Shown piece by piece: positions 34,712-43,647 of a DNA stretch of 64,000 nucleotides. Under the pieces are notes generated by a model. It did not search any database, was not told the DNA's origin, and saw only the letters and a list, made by a program, of their open reading frames with translations. The DNA is from Rhodanobacter sp. OK091. Lineage in GTDB: Bacteria; Pseudomonadota; Gammaproteobacteria; Xanthomonadales; Rhodanobacteraceae. The position numbers were made by a program, and so were the translations under genes. The DNA is taken from positions 1,178,001 through 1,242,000 of the forward strand of contig NZ_FRCH01000001.1 in the NCBI RefSeq assembly GCF_900142825.1, read 5' to 3'. Position 1 is the first letter of the stretch. Every line of letters begins with the position of its first letter.

Positions 34712-36600
34712 CACGGCTGTCGATCCTCGCCCGGTGCGCCGCCGTGGCGCTGTTGATATTCCAGTTCGAACTTGCGCCGCAACAGCGCGCCCGGCTCGTC
34801 CGGCACACGTTGCAGGGCATGCTGCAGATCCGCCGGCAATTTCGATTGCGGGTCGTCCTGCGTCAACGTGCCGAGCTGGTGTGTCTGCGTCTTGTCTCCC
34901 GGATGGACCAGCGCCTGATCCATCTGCTGCTTCAGCGCCTGCTGCGCCTGTTCCGCTTTTGCCTGTTGCTCCGCTTGTTGCTGCGCGGTCTGCGGCTTCG
35001 GTTGATCGCCGCCTTGATCCTTGCCGGAACGATCCTCCGATGATTTCTGATCGGACTGATCCTGCGCCTGCGCCTTGCCATCCTGACCCGGCTGCCCGGA
35101 TGACTTGGTGCCCTCCTGGCCAGATTTCTGATCCTGCGAATCCGGCTTGCTACCCTTGCCCTGCTCACCGGCCTGGGATGGTTCCTTGCTGCCGTTGTGG
35201 CCCTCGTGCTGATCTTGATCGGATGGCTGCTGCTGTTGCTGGCGGTGCAACCAGTCCTCGACCGCCTTGCGATTGGCCTTGGCATCGGCATTGCCGGGAT
35301 CCAGTTTCAACGCATGGTCGTAAGCCTCGATCGCCTGCTGATACCGACCTTGTCGAGCCAGCGTGTTGCCCAGGTTGTATGCCGCATCACCACCAGAAGC
35401 CTGCTGCAATGCCTGGGCCGCCGCGGCGTAGTCGCCCGCACGATATGCCGCTGCACCGCGCCAGGCCGGATCGTGCGCCAGCTGTTGAGCCTGCTTCGCT
35501 TGACCTTGCCGCAATGCCTGCGCCGCCTGCTGATCCGGACGCTGCCACAGGTCGTGCCACGTCGTCGCTTCGGCCGTGGCCGGCAGCAGCGGCAACACGA
35601 CCAGCGGCAACAACAGCAGCCAGCCACGACGGAAGCCCAGCGCCGCGACCAGCAACAACGGCAGTAGCAGCCACGGGCCACGATCCTGCCATTCATCGCC
35701 TGCCTGGCCGGACGCCTCCGTCACGGGTGCATCGCGCAGTTGCGCATGCAATACGTCGATATCGCGGTGATCCGCTGTCATCGCCACATAGCTGCCACCA
35801 CCCGCCGCTGCCAGCGCGCCGAGTGCCACATCGTCACGACGAGCCAGGGTCATGCCGCCTTGTTCGTCGTGCAGGAAGCCGCCATCGGACAGCGGCACCG
35901 GCCCACCTTGCAGCGTGCCCACGCCAAGCACCGATACGTGCACGCCGGCAGCAACGGCCTTGCGTGCGGCCGCATCGGCGTTCGCATCGGCCTGATCGGT
36001 AATCAGCACCAGCGAACCGCCGCCGGCCTTTGCATCACGGATAAGCGCTACGCCACGTTCGATCGCCAGTGCCGCGTTGTCGCCGTCTACCGGCATCGTG
36101 TCGGGCGCCAGCGCATCGAGCAGATCGTTGAGACTGTTCGCATCGGACGTCAGTGGCGCGACCACGAATGCCTCACCGGCATAGCCGATCAGCGCGTTCA
36201 ACCCGTCGTGATTGCCGGCCAGCAGATCGCGCACCTTGTAGCGTGTACGGTCCAGCCGGCTCGGCGCCACGTCGCGTGCCAGCATGTGCTGCGACAGCGA
36301 GATCGCCACCACCTGCGCGGGACGGCTCGCGTACAGCGGCTGGTTGATGCGGCTCCAAGCCGGCCCGGCCAGCGCCAACGAGCACAATGCCCAGCCCAGC
36401 GCAAACAGCCATAGCGGCAATTGGCGGTTGCCGGCCCGACCACGCAGCAGATGAGGCAGCAGCTCGGCATCGACCAATCGCGACAATTCTCCTTGTGCCG
36501 CATTGCGCTGCATACCTAGCCAGATCAGCAGCGGCAACAAAGCCAGTGCGGCCAGCCACCACGGCCGCAGGAAATGAAACTGCTGCAGCATCTCGCTCAT
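34711..36600 (-). CDS. BatB-BatC fusion: VWA domain protein with TPR and Gln-rich tail
   Basis: 629 residues. Two N-terminal membrane helices (about 12-30 and 62-80), a VWA domain (about 93-300), two further helices (about 308-345), a TPR region (AAYNLGNTLARQGRYQQAIEAYDHALKLDPGN, about residues 405-450) and a Gln/Lys/Asp-rich tail. BatB and BatC are separate in Bacteroides; fusion is common in proteobacteria. The MIDAS motif DxSxS, intact in the neighbouring BatA, is replaced by S101-L-S103-Q-H105, so metal binding may be lost, although the later T and D motifs (APLTSD, LITDQAD) remain. Overlaps batA by 4 bases. Confidence 0.86.
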   Translation of the reverse strand: MSEMLQQFHFLRPWWLAALALLPLLIWLGMQRNAAQGELSRLVDAELLPHLLRGRAGNRQLPLWLFALGWALCSLALAGPAWSRINQPLYASRPAQVVAISLSQHMLARDVAPSRLDRTRYKVRDLLAGNHDGLNALIGYAGEAFVVAPLTSDANSLNDLLDALAPDTMPVDGDNAALAIERGVALIRDAKAGGGSLVLITDQADANADAAARKAVAAGVHVSVLGVGTLQGGPVPLSDGGFLHDEQGGMTLARRDDVALGALAAAGGGSYVAMTADHRDIDVLHAQLRDAPVTEASGQAGDEWQDRGPWLLLPLLLVAALGFRRGWLLLLPLVVLPLLPATAEATTWHDLWQRPDQQAAQALRQGQAKQAQQLAHDPAWRGAAAYRAGDYAAAAQALQQASGGDAAYNLGNTLARQGRYQQAIEAYDHALKLDPGNADAKANRKAVEDWLHRQQQQQPSDQDQHEGHNGSKEPSQAGEQGKGSKPDSQDQKSGQEGTKSSGQPGQDGKAQAQDQSDQKSSEDRSGKDQGGDQPKPQTAQQQAEQQAKAEQAQQALKQQMDQALVHPGDKTQTHQLGTLTQDDPQSKLPADLQHALQRVPDEPGALLRRKFELEYQQRHGGAPGEDRQP

Positions 36601-37583
36601 GCGGTTCGCTCCGGCGCATGGCCAAACCGGCGCGGCACGATCACCATCAAAAGCAACGCGATCGCCGCCAGTAACGGCCAGCGGAACAGTTCATGTCGCG
36701 GGCGCAAGGTCGGACCATGCTGCGGCATCGGTTCCAGCGCATCGATGGCGCGGTAGGCATCAGCCAGCTCGCCGCTGTCGGTGGCACGGAAGAAGCGCCC
36801 GCCGGTCTGCGTGGCGATGCTGGTGAGCATGTCCGCATCCAGATCGGCGGATGGATTGACCAACTGGCTGCCGAAAAATCCCGGTATGCGCATCTGCGTG
36901 GCGCCGATGCCGATGGTGTAGATGCGCACGCCGGCTGCCTTGGCCGCACGCGCCGCCTCACGGGGCGCGATGCTGCCGGCGTTGTTGACACCGTCGGTGA
37001 GCAGCACCAGCACGCGCGCCTGTTCGGGCAGTGCCGACAACCGCTTCACCGCCACCGCGATCGCGTCACCGATCGCCGTCTCGGTACCGGCCAGCCCCAC
37101 CGCTGCGCCTTGCAATTGCGCGCGCACGGCCGACAGGTCATAGGTCAATGGCGTCACCAGGAATGCCTGGCTGCCGAACAGGATCAATCCCATTTCGTCG
37201 CCGCCGCGGCGGTTGATGAAATCGCCGGCAATCGCTTCGACCGCACCGAAGCGACTGACGGACTGTCCGGCCAGCTGCATGTCGTCGGTGCGCATGCTGC
37301 CGGACAGATCCACCGCCAGCATCAGCGCGCGACCGCTGCGCTGTTGCGCTTGCGGCGGTCCCACCGATTGCGGTCGCGCCGCCGCCGCCAGCAGGCACAG
37401 CCACGCGAGCACCAGCAACCACGACACGATGCCACGCGCACGGGTACCCGCCACCGTGGTCAGTTGCACACCCGGCTGCGGCAGATGCAAAGCCTGTCCC
37501 GGTGCGGCCGGTCGCAGCCACCGGCGCAGCAACCACGGCAACGGCAACAGCACGACAACCCACGGCCACGCGAACTCAGGCAT
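36597..37583 (-). CDS. batA: BatA-like VWA domain membrane protein
   Basis: 328 residues. Two membrane helices near the N-terminus (about 5-22 and 52-70), VWA domain with complete MIDAS D92-L-S94-G-S96, then TPLTYD and LLTDGVNNAG, and one C-terminal helix. Binds a divalent ion and probably a partner protein at the inner membrane. Overlaps the DUF4381 gene by 8 bases and batB by 4, so translation is likely coupled. Confidence 0.92.
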   Translation of the reverse strand: MPEFAWPWVVVLLPLPWLLRRWLRPAAPGQALHLPQPGVQLTTVAGTRARGIVSWLLVLAWLCLLAAAARPQSVGPPQAQQRSGRALMLAVDLSGSMRTDDMQLAGQSVSRFGAVEAIAGDFINRRGGDEMGLILFGSQAFLVTPLTYDLSAVRAQLQGAAVGLAGTETAIGDAIAVAVKRLSALPEQARVLVLLTDGVNNAGSIAPREAARAAKAAGVRIYTIGIGATQMRIPGFFGSQLVNPSADLDADMLTSIATQTGGRFFRATDSGELADAYRAIDALEPMPQHGPTLRPRHELFRWPLLAAIALLLMVIVPRRFGHAPERTA

Positions 37584-38109
37584 GCGCTTGCTCCTGCGTG
37601 GTCCGCCTCCAGGTTGCCGGCTTCAGAGCCAGTCGCAGCCATTGCCGCACGGCGGTAACGGCCGCAGCATGGTCGAACGACGAAGGCGGTCGATAGATCT
37701 GCTGATCCAACGCCAGCAACCGACCCAGCGTGACCGCATCGACTGGCATACGTGCCAGCGTTTGTCGCCACGCCTCGCCGCGCTGCTGCGCGGCCAGCGC
37801 ATCATGCTTCCGTGCCACACGGCGCAGTAGTTGATGCAATCCGCTCGCCAGCGCAGCCTGATCGCCGTCGCGTTGATGTTGCATCACGAGCCGATCGAGT
37901 TCGTGCAGCACCTGCCGGCGCTGCTGCTGTGCGCGCCGATGCTTCCGCCACAACCATATCGCGCCCAGCAACGCCAGCATCAGCAACCCCGCCAGCAACC
38001 ACCAGCCCGGTGCAGGCGGCCACCACGACGGTTCGGGCGGCAGATGGATGTCGCGCAGGCTGGGGCCCGACACCGGCGCGGCCACAGGCTGAGCGGGCGG
38101 CATCATCAT
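37576..38109 (-). CDS. DUF4381 domain protein
   Basis: 177 residues. One membrane helix (about residues 32-53, GWWLLAGLLMLALLGAIWLWRKH) then a cytosolic helical region (LHQLLRRVARKHDA..., ATAVRQWLRLAL). Members of this family occur between DUF58 and BatA genes in moxR operons; no enzyme motif is seen. Start codons cluster (three ATGs); the first overlaps the DUF58 stop as ATGA. Confidence 0.85.
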   Translation of the reverse strand: MMMPPAQPVAAPVSGPSLRDIHLPPEPSWWPPAPGWWLLAGLLMLALLGAIWLWRKHRRAQQQRRQVLHELDRLVMQHQRDGDQAALASGLHQLLRRVARKHDALAAQQRGEAWRQTLARMPVDAVTLGRLLALDQQIYRPPSSFDHAAAVTAVRQWLRLALKPATWRRTTQEQAHA

Positions 38110-39041
38110 CGTGCCGATCTCACGTTGCCGAACAAGCCGGTGGCCGCATCGAACGGGTCAGCCGTGGTGTCGATGCTGCTGCAACGCAGACCCAGCGACT
38201 TGGCTAGTTCACTGAGCCGTGCGGGGCCGGCGCCCAGCGCGCGCTGAAAATCGCGGCGCTGGCGTTCGGACTGCAACAGCACTTCACTGCGTTCCCCTGC
38301 ATGTTCCAGCGGGTAGCGCCCCGCTGGCGCCAGGGCCAGTTCCAGTGCATCGGCCACCACCAGCACGCTGACGCCCGCATGCCGGGTCAGATCGAGCAGG
38401 CGCTGGCGGGCCGAGGTGTCGCAGCTGAAGCCATCGCTGATCAGCAATACGCGGCTGGCGCCATGCAACACGCGCGATGCGCGGGTCAACGCTTCGGACA
38501 ACGGCTCGAGCCTGTCCGACGATGGCAATGCGTCCCAATCGGCCAGCGCACCGCACAGCGCCAGTGCGCCGCGTGAACCCGCCTGCGGACGCAACAAGTG
38601 CTCGGCTTGGCCGAATGCCATCATTCCGACCCGCTCGCCGGCGCGCACCGCATACCACGCGGCGGCGGCAGCCGCGCGCGCCGACTGCACCGACTTGAAT
38701 CGCACCCGCGTGCCGAAACGCATGCTGGCGTGGGTATCCAGCAGGATCAACAGGCAGCCTTCGCGATCCTCCTGGAACAGCTTGGTGTGCAGCTTGCCGC
38801 TGCGTGCCGTGAGTCGCCAGTCCAGCCGGCGCACGTCGTCGCCGGCTTGGTAAACCCGAGATTCCGCGTAATCCATGCCACGGCCGTATAGACGGCTGGA
38901 CTGCTGTCCACTGCGTGCAGCACGACTGAGCAGCGGCGCCATGCGCACACGACCGACCCGCGCGCGCAGCGCGATCAGTTCCGCCAGCGAGACCTGACTG
39001 CGACCGTCGCCATCCACACGATGTTGCGCGACGACGTTCAC
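38106..39041 (-). CDS. DUF58 domain protein (VWA-like)
   Basis: 311 residues, soluble. The DUF58 signature GRGMDYAESRVYQAGDDVRRLDWRLTARSGKLHTKLFQEDRE lies about residues 52-93, followed by a VWA-like core with LLILLDTHASMRFG (a partial MIDAS; the middle Ser is His) and VLLISDGFS. These proteins work with MoxR ATPases, perhaps as adaptors. Overlaps moxR by 4 bases. Confidence 0.92.
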   Translation of the reverse strand: MNVVAQHRVDGDGRSQVSLAELIALRARVGRVRMAPLLSRAARSGQQSSRLYGRGMDYAESRVYQAGDDVRRLDWRLTARSGKLHTKLFQEDREGCLLILLDTHASMRFGTRVRFKSVQSARAAAAAAWYAVRAGERVGMMAFGQAEHLLRPQAGSRGALALCGALADWDALPSSDRLEPLSEALTRASRVLHGASRVLLISDGFSCDTSARQRLLDLTRHAGVSVLVVADALELALAPAGRYPLEHAGERSEVLLQSERQRRDFQRALGAGPARLSELAKSLGLRCSSIDTTADPFDAATGLFGNVRSAR

Positions 39042-40033
39042 GGCAGCGGCACGAGATCCAGCAGGCGATCGATCACCTGGTCCGGTCGCACGCCTTCGGC
39101 TTCCGCCTCGTAACTGAGCAGCACCCGATGGCGCAGCACTTCATGAGCAATGCTGTGCACGTCTTCGGGCAGCACGTAATCGCGTCCAGCCAGCCATGCC
39201 TGCGCACGCGAGCAGCGATCCAGCGCGATGGTCGCACGCGGACTGCCGCCCCAGGCGATCCAGCGCTTCAGCTCGGCGCCGTAGCGGCCGGCATCGCGCG
39301 TAGCCAGCACCAACTGGGTCAGATATTCCTCCAGCGCCGGTGCCATGTGCACCGCCATCGCCGCATCGCGCGCGGCGAATACGTCGACTTGACTGAGCAA
39401 GGCCGGCGGCGGCGCCACCGGATGCGCGCGTCGACTGGCCTGCTCGCGCGCCAGCTTGAGGATGGCCAGTTCGGCGATCGCATCCGGATAGCCGATCGTC
39501 ACGTGCATCAGGAAACGGTCGAGCTGAGCTTCCGGCAGCGTGAACGTGCCTTCCTGCTCGATCGGATTTTGTGTCGCCATCACCATGAACAGCTCGGGCA
39601 GCTGCCAGGTGCTGCGGCCTACCGTGATCTGCTGCTCGGCCATCGCCTCCAGCAACGCCGACTGCACCTTGGCCGGCGCCCGATTGATCTCGTCCGCCAG
39701 CACGATGTTGTGGAACAGCGGACCGCGTTCGAATTCGAAACTGCCTGACTGCGGGCGAAACACATCGGTACCGGTAAGGTCGGCAGGCAACAAATCCGGG
39801 GTGAACTGCACTCGGTGAAAATCCGCCTCGATCCGTGCCGCCAACGCCTTCACCGCGGTGGTTTTGGCCAGCCCGGGCGCTCCCTCGACCAGCAGGTGAC
39901 CGTCCGCCAACAAGGCCACCAGCAGGCAGTCGATCAAGCGAGGTTGACCGATGATGCAGCGCTGCAAGTCGTCGCGCAGTCGCGCGAAGGACTGCTGCAG
40001 TGGGCTCAGCGACGGTGTTTCGGGCATATCCAT
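39038..40033 (-). CDS. MoxR-type AAA+ ATPase
   Basis: 331 residues. Walker A GAPGLAKT at 51-58, Walker B VLADEI at 111-116 followed by NRAPAKVQSALLEAM, then sensor stretch MVMATQNPIEQEG, and a C-terminal lid with GGSPRATIALDRCSRAQAWLAGRDYVLPEDV. MoxR proteins are chaperone-like remodellers that act with VWA partners on metal insertion or complex maturation. First gene of the six-gene operon; no other gene lies between it and pilQ. Confidence 0.94.
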   Translation of the reverse strand: MDMPETPSLSPLQQSFARLRDDLQRCIIGQPRLIDCLLVALLADGHLLVEGAPGLAKTTAVKALAARIEADFHRVQFTPDLLPADLTGTDVFRPQSGSFEFERGPLFHNIVLADEINRAPAKVQSALLEAMAEQQITVGRSTWQLPELFMVMATQNPIEQEGTFTLPEAQLDRFLMHVTIGYPDAIAELAILKLAREQASRRAHPVAPPPALLSQVDVFAARDAAMAVHMAPALEEYLTQLVLATRDAGRYGAELKRWIAWGGSPRATIALDRCSRAQAWLAGRDYVLPEDVHSIAHEVLRHRVLLSYEAEAEGVRPDQVIDRLLDLVPLP

Positions 40034-40165
40034 GATCGTTTCCGTTCTTGGGGTGCATCAGACCTGGTCCGCCGCCTTGCGATGCGCGGGTAGATCGGGC
40101 GGCGTGCTACAGACCATAACCGGCGGAGGAAGTTTAATCAGCCATCCATGCCGTACGAGTTGCAC

Positions 40166-40190
40166 AAAAAAAAGGCGGCCGAAGCCGCCT
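40166..40190 (-). terminator. Rho-independent terminator of pilMNOPQ
   Basis: On the minus strand AGGCGGC-TTCG-GCCGCCT is followed by a run of eight U. A textbook UUCG tetraloop hairpin, 25 bases past the pilQ stop. Confidence 0.92.
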
Positions 40191-40214
40191 CTTTCAAACG
40201 CTGTGCACCGGAGC

Positions 40215-42425
40215 CTATTGCAACGTATCGCTGAGAATGCGTGGCGTCACGAAGATCAGCAGTTCGGCCTTGCTATTGGCCCGCGAAGTCTTGCGGAACA
40301 GTACGCCGACACCGGGGATGTCGCCCAGGCCCGGCACCTTGGTCGTGGTATTGGACTTGTTGATTTCGTAGATACCGCCGAGCACCACGGTCTGACCGTT
40401 ATCCACCAGCACCGACGTGTTGATCTCGCGGGTGTCGATGGTCGGGATCTTGCCGCTGCCAGGTGCATCCACGTAACCGGCCAGCGCATCCTTCTTGACG
40501 TTGATCATCAGGTAGACGCGATTGTCGGCAGTGATCGTCGGGGTCACCTTCAGCTCCAGCACCGCGTCCTTGAACTGTACCGTGGCGGTGCCGCTGCCCG
40601 CGCCGCCACCGGTGCTGTTCTGGAAGGTGACATAGCCAATTTCCTGGCCTTGGCGGATCACCGCTTCCTGCTGATTGGCGGTGATCACTCGAGGACTGGA
40701 GATGACTTCACCGCGGCCCTCGGTCTGTGCGGCGGAAAGCTCCAGGTCGAGCGCGTAGTTGGCGCCGAGGATAGCCAAGCCGAAGCTACCGGCCGCACCA
40801 CTGGCCGGCAGGTTCACGTTAAGGCCACCACCCGTGGTGCCGTTGCCAGTGTCGTGACCACCAATCGAAACCACATTACCGCCACCGATGCCACTCGCCA
40901 AATTCGGCTGGGCCGCGGCAGCATTCTGGAACTGCGTATTGTTCTGCCGTCCGCTGATACCGAATTTCGCGCCCAAGTCACGGGTGAAATCATCTGTGGC
41001 GACCACGATGCGCGACTCGATCAGCACCTGCTGCACCGGCTTGTCCAGCACCGCGATCACGTCCCGTATCTGCTTTATTTTCTCCGGCGTATCGTTGAGC
41101 AGCAGCGTATTGGTGCGCACGTCGAAGGACACGCTGCCACGGGGCGACAGGAAGCCGCGCTGAGTGTTGGCTCCGCCACCACCACCACCGCCTTGCTTGC
41201 TGCCGCTCGTCAAAAGCGTGGCTATATCGGAGGCCTTGCCGTAGCTGATCGGCACGTAGTCGGTGACCAGCTCGGCGGTGTCCTGCGCCTTGAGCTTGGC
41301 GTCGGCCACGTCTTGTTCGTACTTGGCCAGTTCGGCCTGGGGCGCAACCCAGACCACGTTGCCGTTACGACGCTTGTCGAGGCTCTTGGCGCGCAGGATC
41401 ACATCCAGCGCCTGATCCCACGGCACATTGACCAGCCTCAAGGTGACGCTGCCGCCGACGCTGTCCGAAGCCACCAGGTTGAGCCCGGAAATATCGGCGA
41501 TCAGCTGCAGTGCCGAACGCACCGGAATGTCCTGGAAATTGAAAGTGACGCGCTTGCCGTTATAATCCGGCTCCTGGCCCAGCTTGGCCAGCTTTTCATC
41601 TTTGGCGGCGGCTTTCTTAGGTGCCACTTCGACCACGTACTGATCGGCAGTCTGATAGGCCGAGGTCTCGACATCGCCCTTGACCGCGATTTCCAGACGG
41701 GCACCGCCGCCCGTGCCGGCACGCGTGATGATGGATTGCACCGGCGTGGCGAAATCCAGCGTATCCAGGCGCTGAGCAAGATTGGATGGCAGGTTCGCAT
41801 GATCGATGTTGACCAGCACCTTGTCGCCCTTGCGGGTCATTTCAGCGTTCGCGCCGCCAGCGCTGAAGCTGACCAGCACACGACCCTCGCCATTCGGACC
41901 GCGGCGAAAATCGATGTTGGAGATCGCTGGACCATTCGACGAAGACGGCAGCGCCTTGCTCGGATCGATGGTGGAAGCCGTGGTCACGGACTGATCCGCG
42001 CCGCCGTTGTTGACGGTAAGTATCAGGCTGTTGCCTTCGACCCGCGAGCGGTAGCTCGATTCGCGCATCAACTCGATCACCACCCGGGTACGTCCACCAG
42101 CGGCTACCGCGGATACGCCCGAGGTCGAGCCCTTGCCGATATCGAGATGCCGCGCGGCCGCGTTGTCGGTGTCGGCGAAGTCGACCGCGATGCGCGGTGG
42201 ATTGCCGGTGGTGAATATCTTAGGCTGCGGCACCGGCCCGCCGAAGTCCATATGCAACTCGACGCTGCCGCCAGGCAGTGCGTCATAGCTGATGTTCTTC
42301 AGCGTGGTGGTGGCTGCCATCGCGGCGCTGGCCCAGGTGGCGCCGGCGATCAGCAGGCCCATCAACGTGTAACGGATCGCATGGCGCATGACACGGCCCC
42401 GGACGGATTGGATTTGGTTGGTCAT
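40215..42425 (-). CDS. pilQ: Type IV pilus secretin PilQ
   Basis: 736 residues. Signal sequence (about 15-37), two AMIN domains that bind peptidoglycan (about 40-130 and 165-270), an N0/secretin_N region (FNFQDIPVRSALQLIADISGLNLVASDSVGG), a Gly-rich insert near 410, and the secretin barrel with VLIESRIVVATDDF, SSPRVITANQQEA and VPGLGDIPGVGVLFRKTSR. Forms the outer membrane pore for the pilus. Last gene of pilMNOPQ and followed by a terminator. The ATG at 42425 has an AGGGG site; an ATG 12 codons later is possible. Confidence 0.97.
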   Translation of the reverse strand: MTNQIQSVRGRVMRHAIRYTLMGLLIAGATWASAAMAATTTLKNISYDALPGGSVELHMDFGGPVPQPKIFTTGNPPRIAVDFADTDNAAARHLDIGKGSTSGVSAVAAGGRTRVVIELMRESSYRSRVEGNSLILTVNNGGADQSVTTASTIDPSKALPSSSNGPAISNIDFRRGPNGEGRVLVSFSAGGANAEMTRKGDKVLVNIDHANLPSNLAQRLDTLDFATPVQSIITRAGTGGGARLEIAVKGDVETSAYQTADQYVVEVAPKKAAAKDEKLAKLGQEPDYNGKRVTFNFQDIPVRSALQLIADISGLNLVASDSVGGSVTLRLVNVPWDQALDVILRAKSLDKRRNGNVVWVAPQAELAKYEQDVADAKLKAQDTAELVTDYVPISYGKASDIATLLTSGSKQGGGGGGGANTQRGFLSPRGSVSFDVRTNTLLLNDTPEKIKQIRDVIAVLDKPVQQVLIESRIVVATDDFTRDLGAKFGISGRQNNTQFQNAAAAQPNLASGIGGGNVVSIGGHDTGNGTTGGGLNVNLPASGAAGSFGLAILGANYALDLELSAAQTEGRGEVISSPRVITANQQEAVIRQGQEIGYVTFQNSTGGGAGSGTATVQFKDAVLELKVTPTITADNRVYLMINVKKDALAGYVDAPGSGKIPTIDTREINTSVLVDNGQTVVLGGIYEINKSNTTTKVPGLGDIPGVGVLFRKTSRANSKAELLIFVTPRILSDTLQ

Positions 42426-42445
42426 TGCATCAGCCCCTGTATTTC

Positions 42446-42991
42446 CTATTTCGCGTCGAGCGCGATGCTGGCGGGACGTTCCATCCAGCCACCATTACCG
42501 TTGGATACCAACTCGACCAGGTCAATGTGATCTTCACTGATCGCGGTGACATGCCCGTAGTTCTGCCCCATGTATTCGTTGGCATGGACGCGATGGATCA
42601 CGCCACCCGGATCCTTGATCAACACTTCCATGCCCGCGCCGACACCGACCGTACCGACCATCCTGAGACTGTCCAGTGCGAACATCTCCAATGGTTGCTT
42701 GGCGCGATTGGCGTCCGGTCGCGGACCGGTTGTCGCGGCATTGGTCTGCAACTCGGCCGTACTCGGACTGAAGGGATCACGTCGATCCTGATCGTCGTAC
42801 TTGAATGTCTCGAAGGTCTTGATCACCGGCAGCGGCGGGATCGGTGCGCCCTTCTTGGCCTTTTCCTGCGCCACCCAGTCGCGCAGATCCGACATGCCCC
42901 GGGTACAGCCGCTGAGCACCAATGCGATACCCAGCATCAGCAGGAGCCGCGCCGTGGATGCCGGCTTGGCGGGAGCAAACTTATTCATCAT
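42446..42991 (-). CDS. pilP: Type IV pilus assembly lipoprotein PilP
   Basis: 181 residues. Lipoprotein signal with lipobox LVLSGC (lipidated C29), then the PilP segment RRDPFSPS and a C-terminal beta domain (VGTVGVGAGMEVLIKDPGGVIHRVHANEYMGQNYGHV). Links the inner-membrane PilMNO complex to the PilQ secretin. Overlaps pilO by 4 bases; 20 bases before pilQ. Confidence 0.96.
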   Translation of the reverse strand: MMNKFAPAKPASTARLLLMLGIALVLSGCTRGMSDLRDWVAQEKAKKGAPIPPLPVIKTFETFKYDDQDRRDPFSPSTAELQTNAATTGPRPDANRAKQPLEMFALDSLRMVGTVGVGAGMEVLIKDPGGVIHRVHANEYMGQNYGHVTAISEDHIDLVELVSNGNGGWMERPASIALDAK

Positions 42992-43647
42992 TTCGCTCCC
43001 CTCGCCTTGCCTTTGCCGCCGGCAGTCGCCGCCGCGCTTTCTTCGTCGTCCAGGTAGCGGTAAGTCTTCACGGTGCCCTGCAGCACGAGTTGGCCTCCTG
43101 CATTGCCGCCCTTGCCCGGATCTTTCGGAGTCAGCGAGACGTCATGCAAGGTCAGGATCACCACTCGCGGCAGCGAAGCCACGCCGCTGATGAAGGTGCC
43201 AAACTGGTGATAGGTACCCGTCATGCGCAGCGTGATCGGTTTCTCCGCGTAGAAGTCCTTCGGAGTTTCCGGACCCGGCTGGAACAAATCGCTTTCCAAC
43301 CCTGCCGACTGCGCGGTTTGCGAAATGTCGACCAGCAATTCGGGCATCTCGGTCTTGCTGGGCAGCTGGCGCAGCAACTGGCGCAACATATCCTGCATCT
43401 CGTCGAGCTGCTGTTGCAGCGCCTCGAGATTGACCGACTTGGCCTGCTTGGCCGAGAACTCCTGCTTGAGCTGGTCTTCCTTGCCGGCCAGCGTCTTCAA
43501 GGTGTCCTGCTGGTCGCTGACGAAGAAATACCAGCCGAACAGCAAGACGACGGCGCACAGCAGCGCGATGAAAAACACCTTGACCGATTGCGGCCAGCCA
43601 CCGACGTTGTTGCGGTCGAGGTTGCGAATATCGTCGAGGAACTTCAT
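42988..43647 (-). CDS. pilO: Type IV pilus inner-membrane protein PilO
   Basis: 219 residues. Short N-terminus, one membrane helix (about 25-43), a coiled coil (about 50-95, Gln/Glu/Leu-rich), then a ferredoxin-like domain. Forms heterodimers with PilN. Overlaps both neighbours by 4 bases. Confidence 0.95.
   Translation of the reverse strand: MKFLDDIRNLDRNNVGGWPQSVKVFFIALLCAVVLLFGWYFFVSDQQDTLKTLAGKEDQLKQEFSAKQAKSVNLEALQQQLDEMQDMLRQLLRQLPSKTEMPELLVDISQTAQSAGLESDLFQPGPETPKDFYAEKPITLRMTGTYHQFGTFISGVASLPRVVILTLHDVSLTPKDPGKGGNAGGQLVLQGTVKTYRYLDDEESAAATAGGKGKARGAK

Noticed and set aside
39951-42530. Long plus-strand open frame of about 859 codons
   Set aside because: Antisense to pilQ and the moxR-pilQ gap; runs through the pilQ terminator; composition unlike a real protein.
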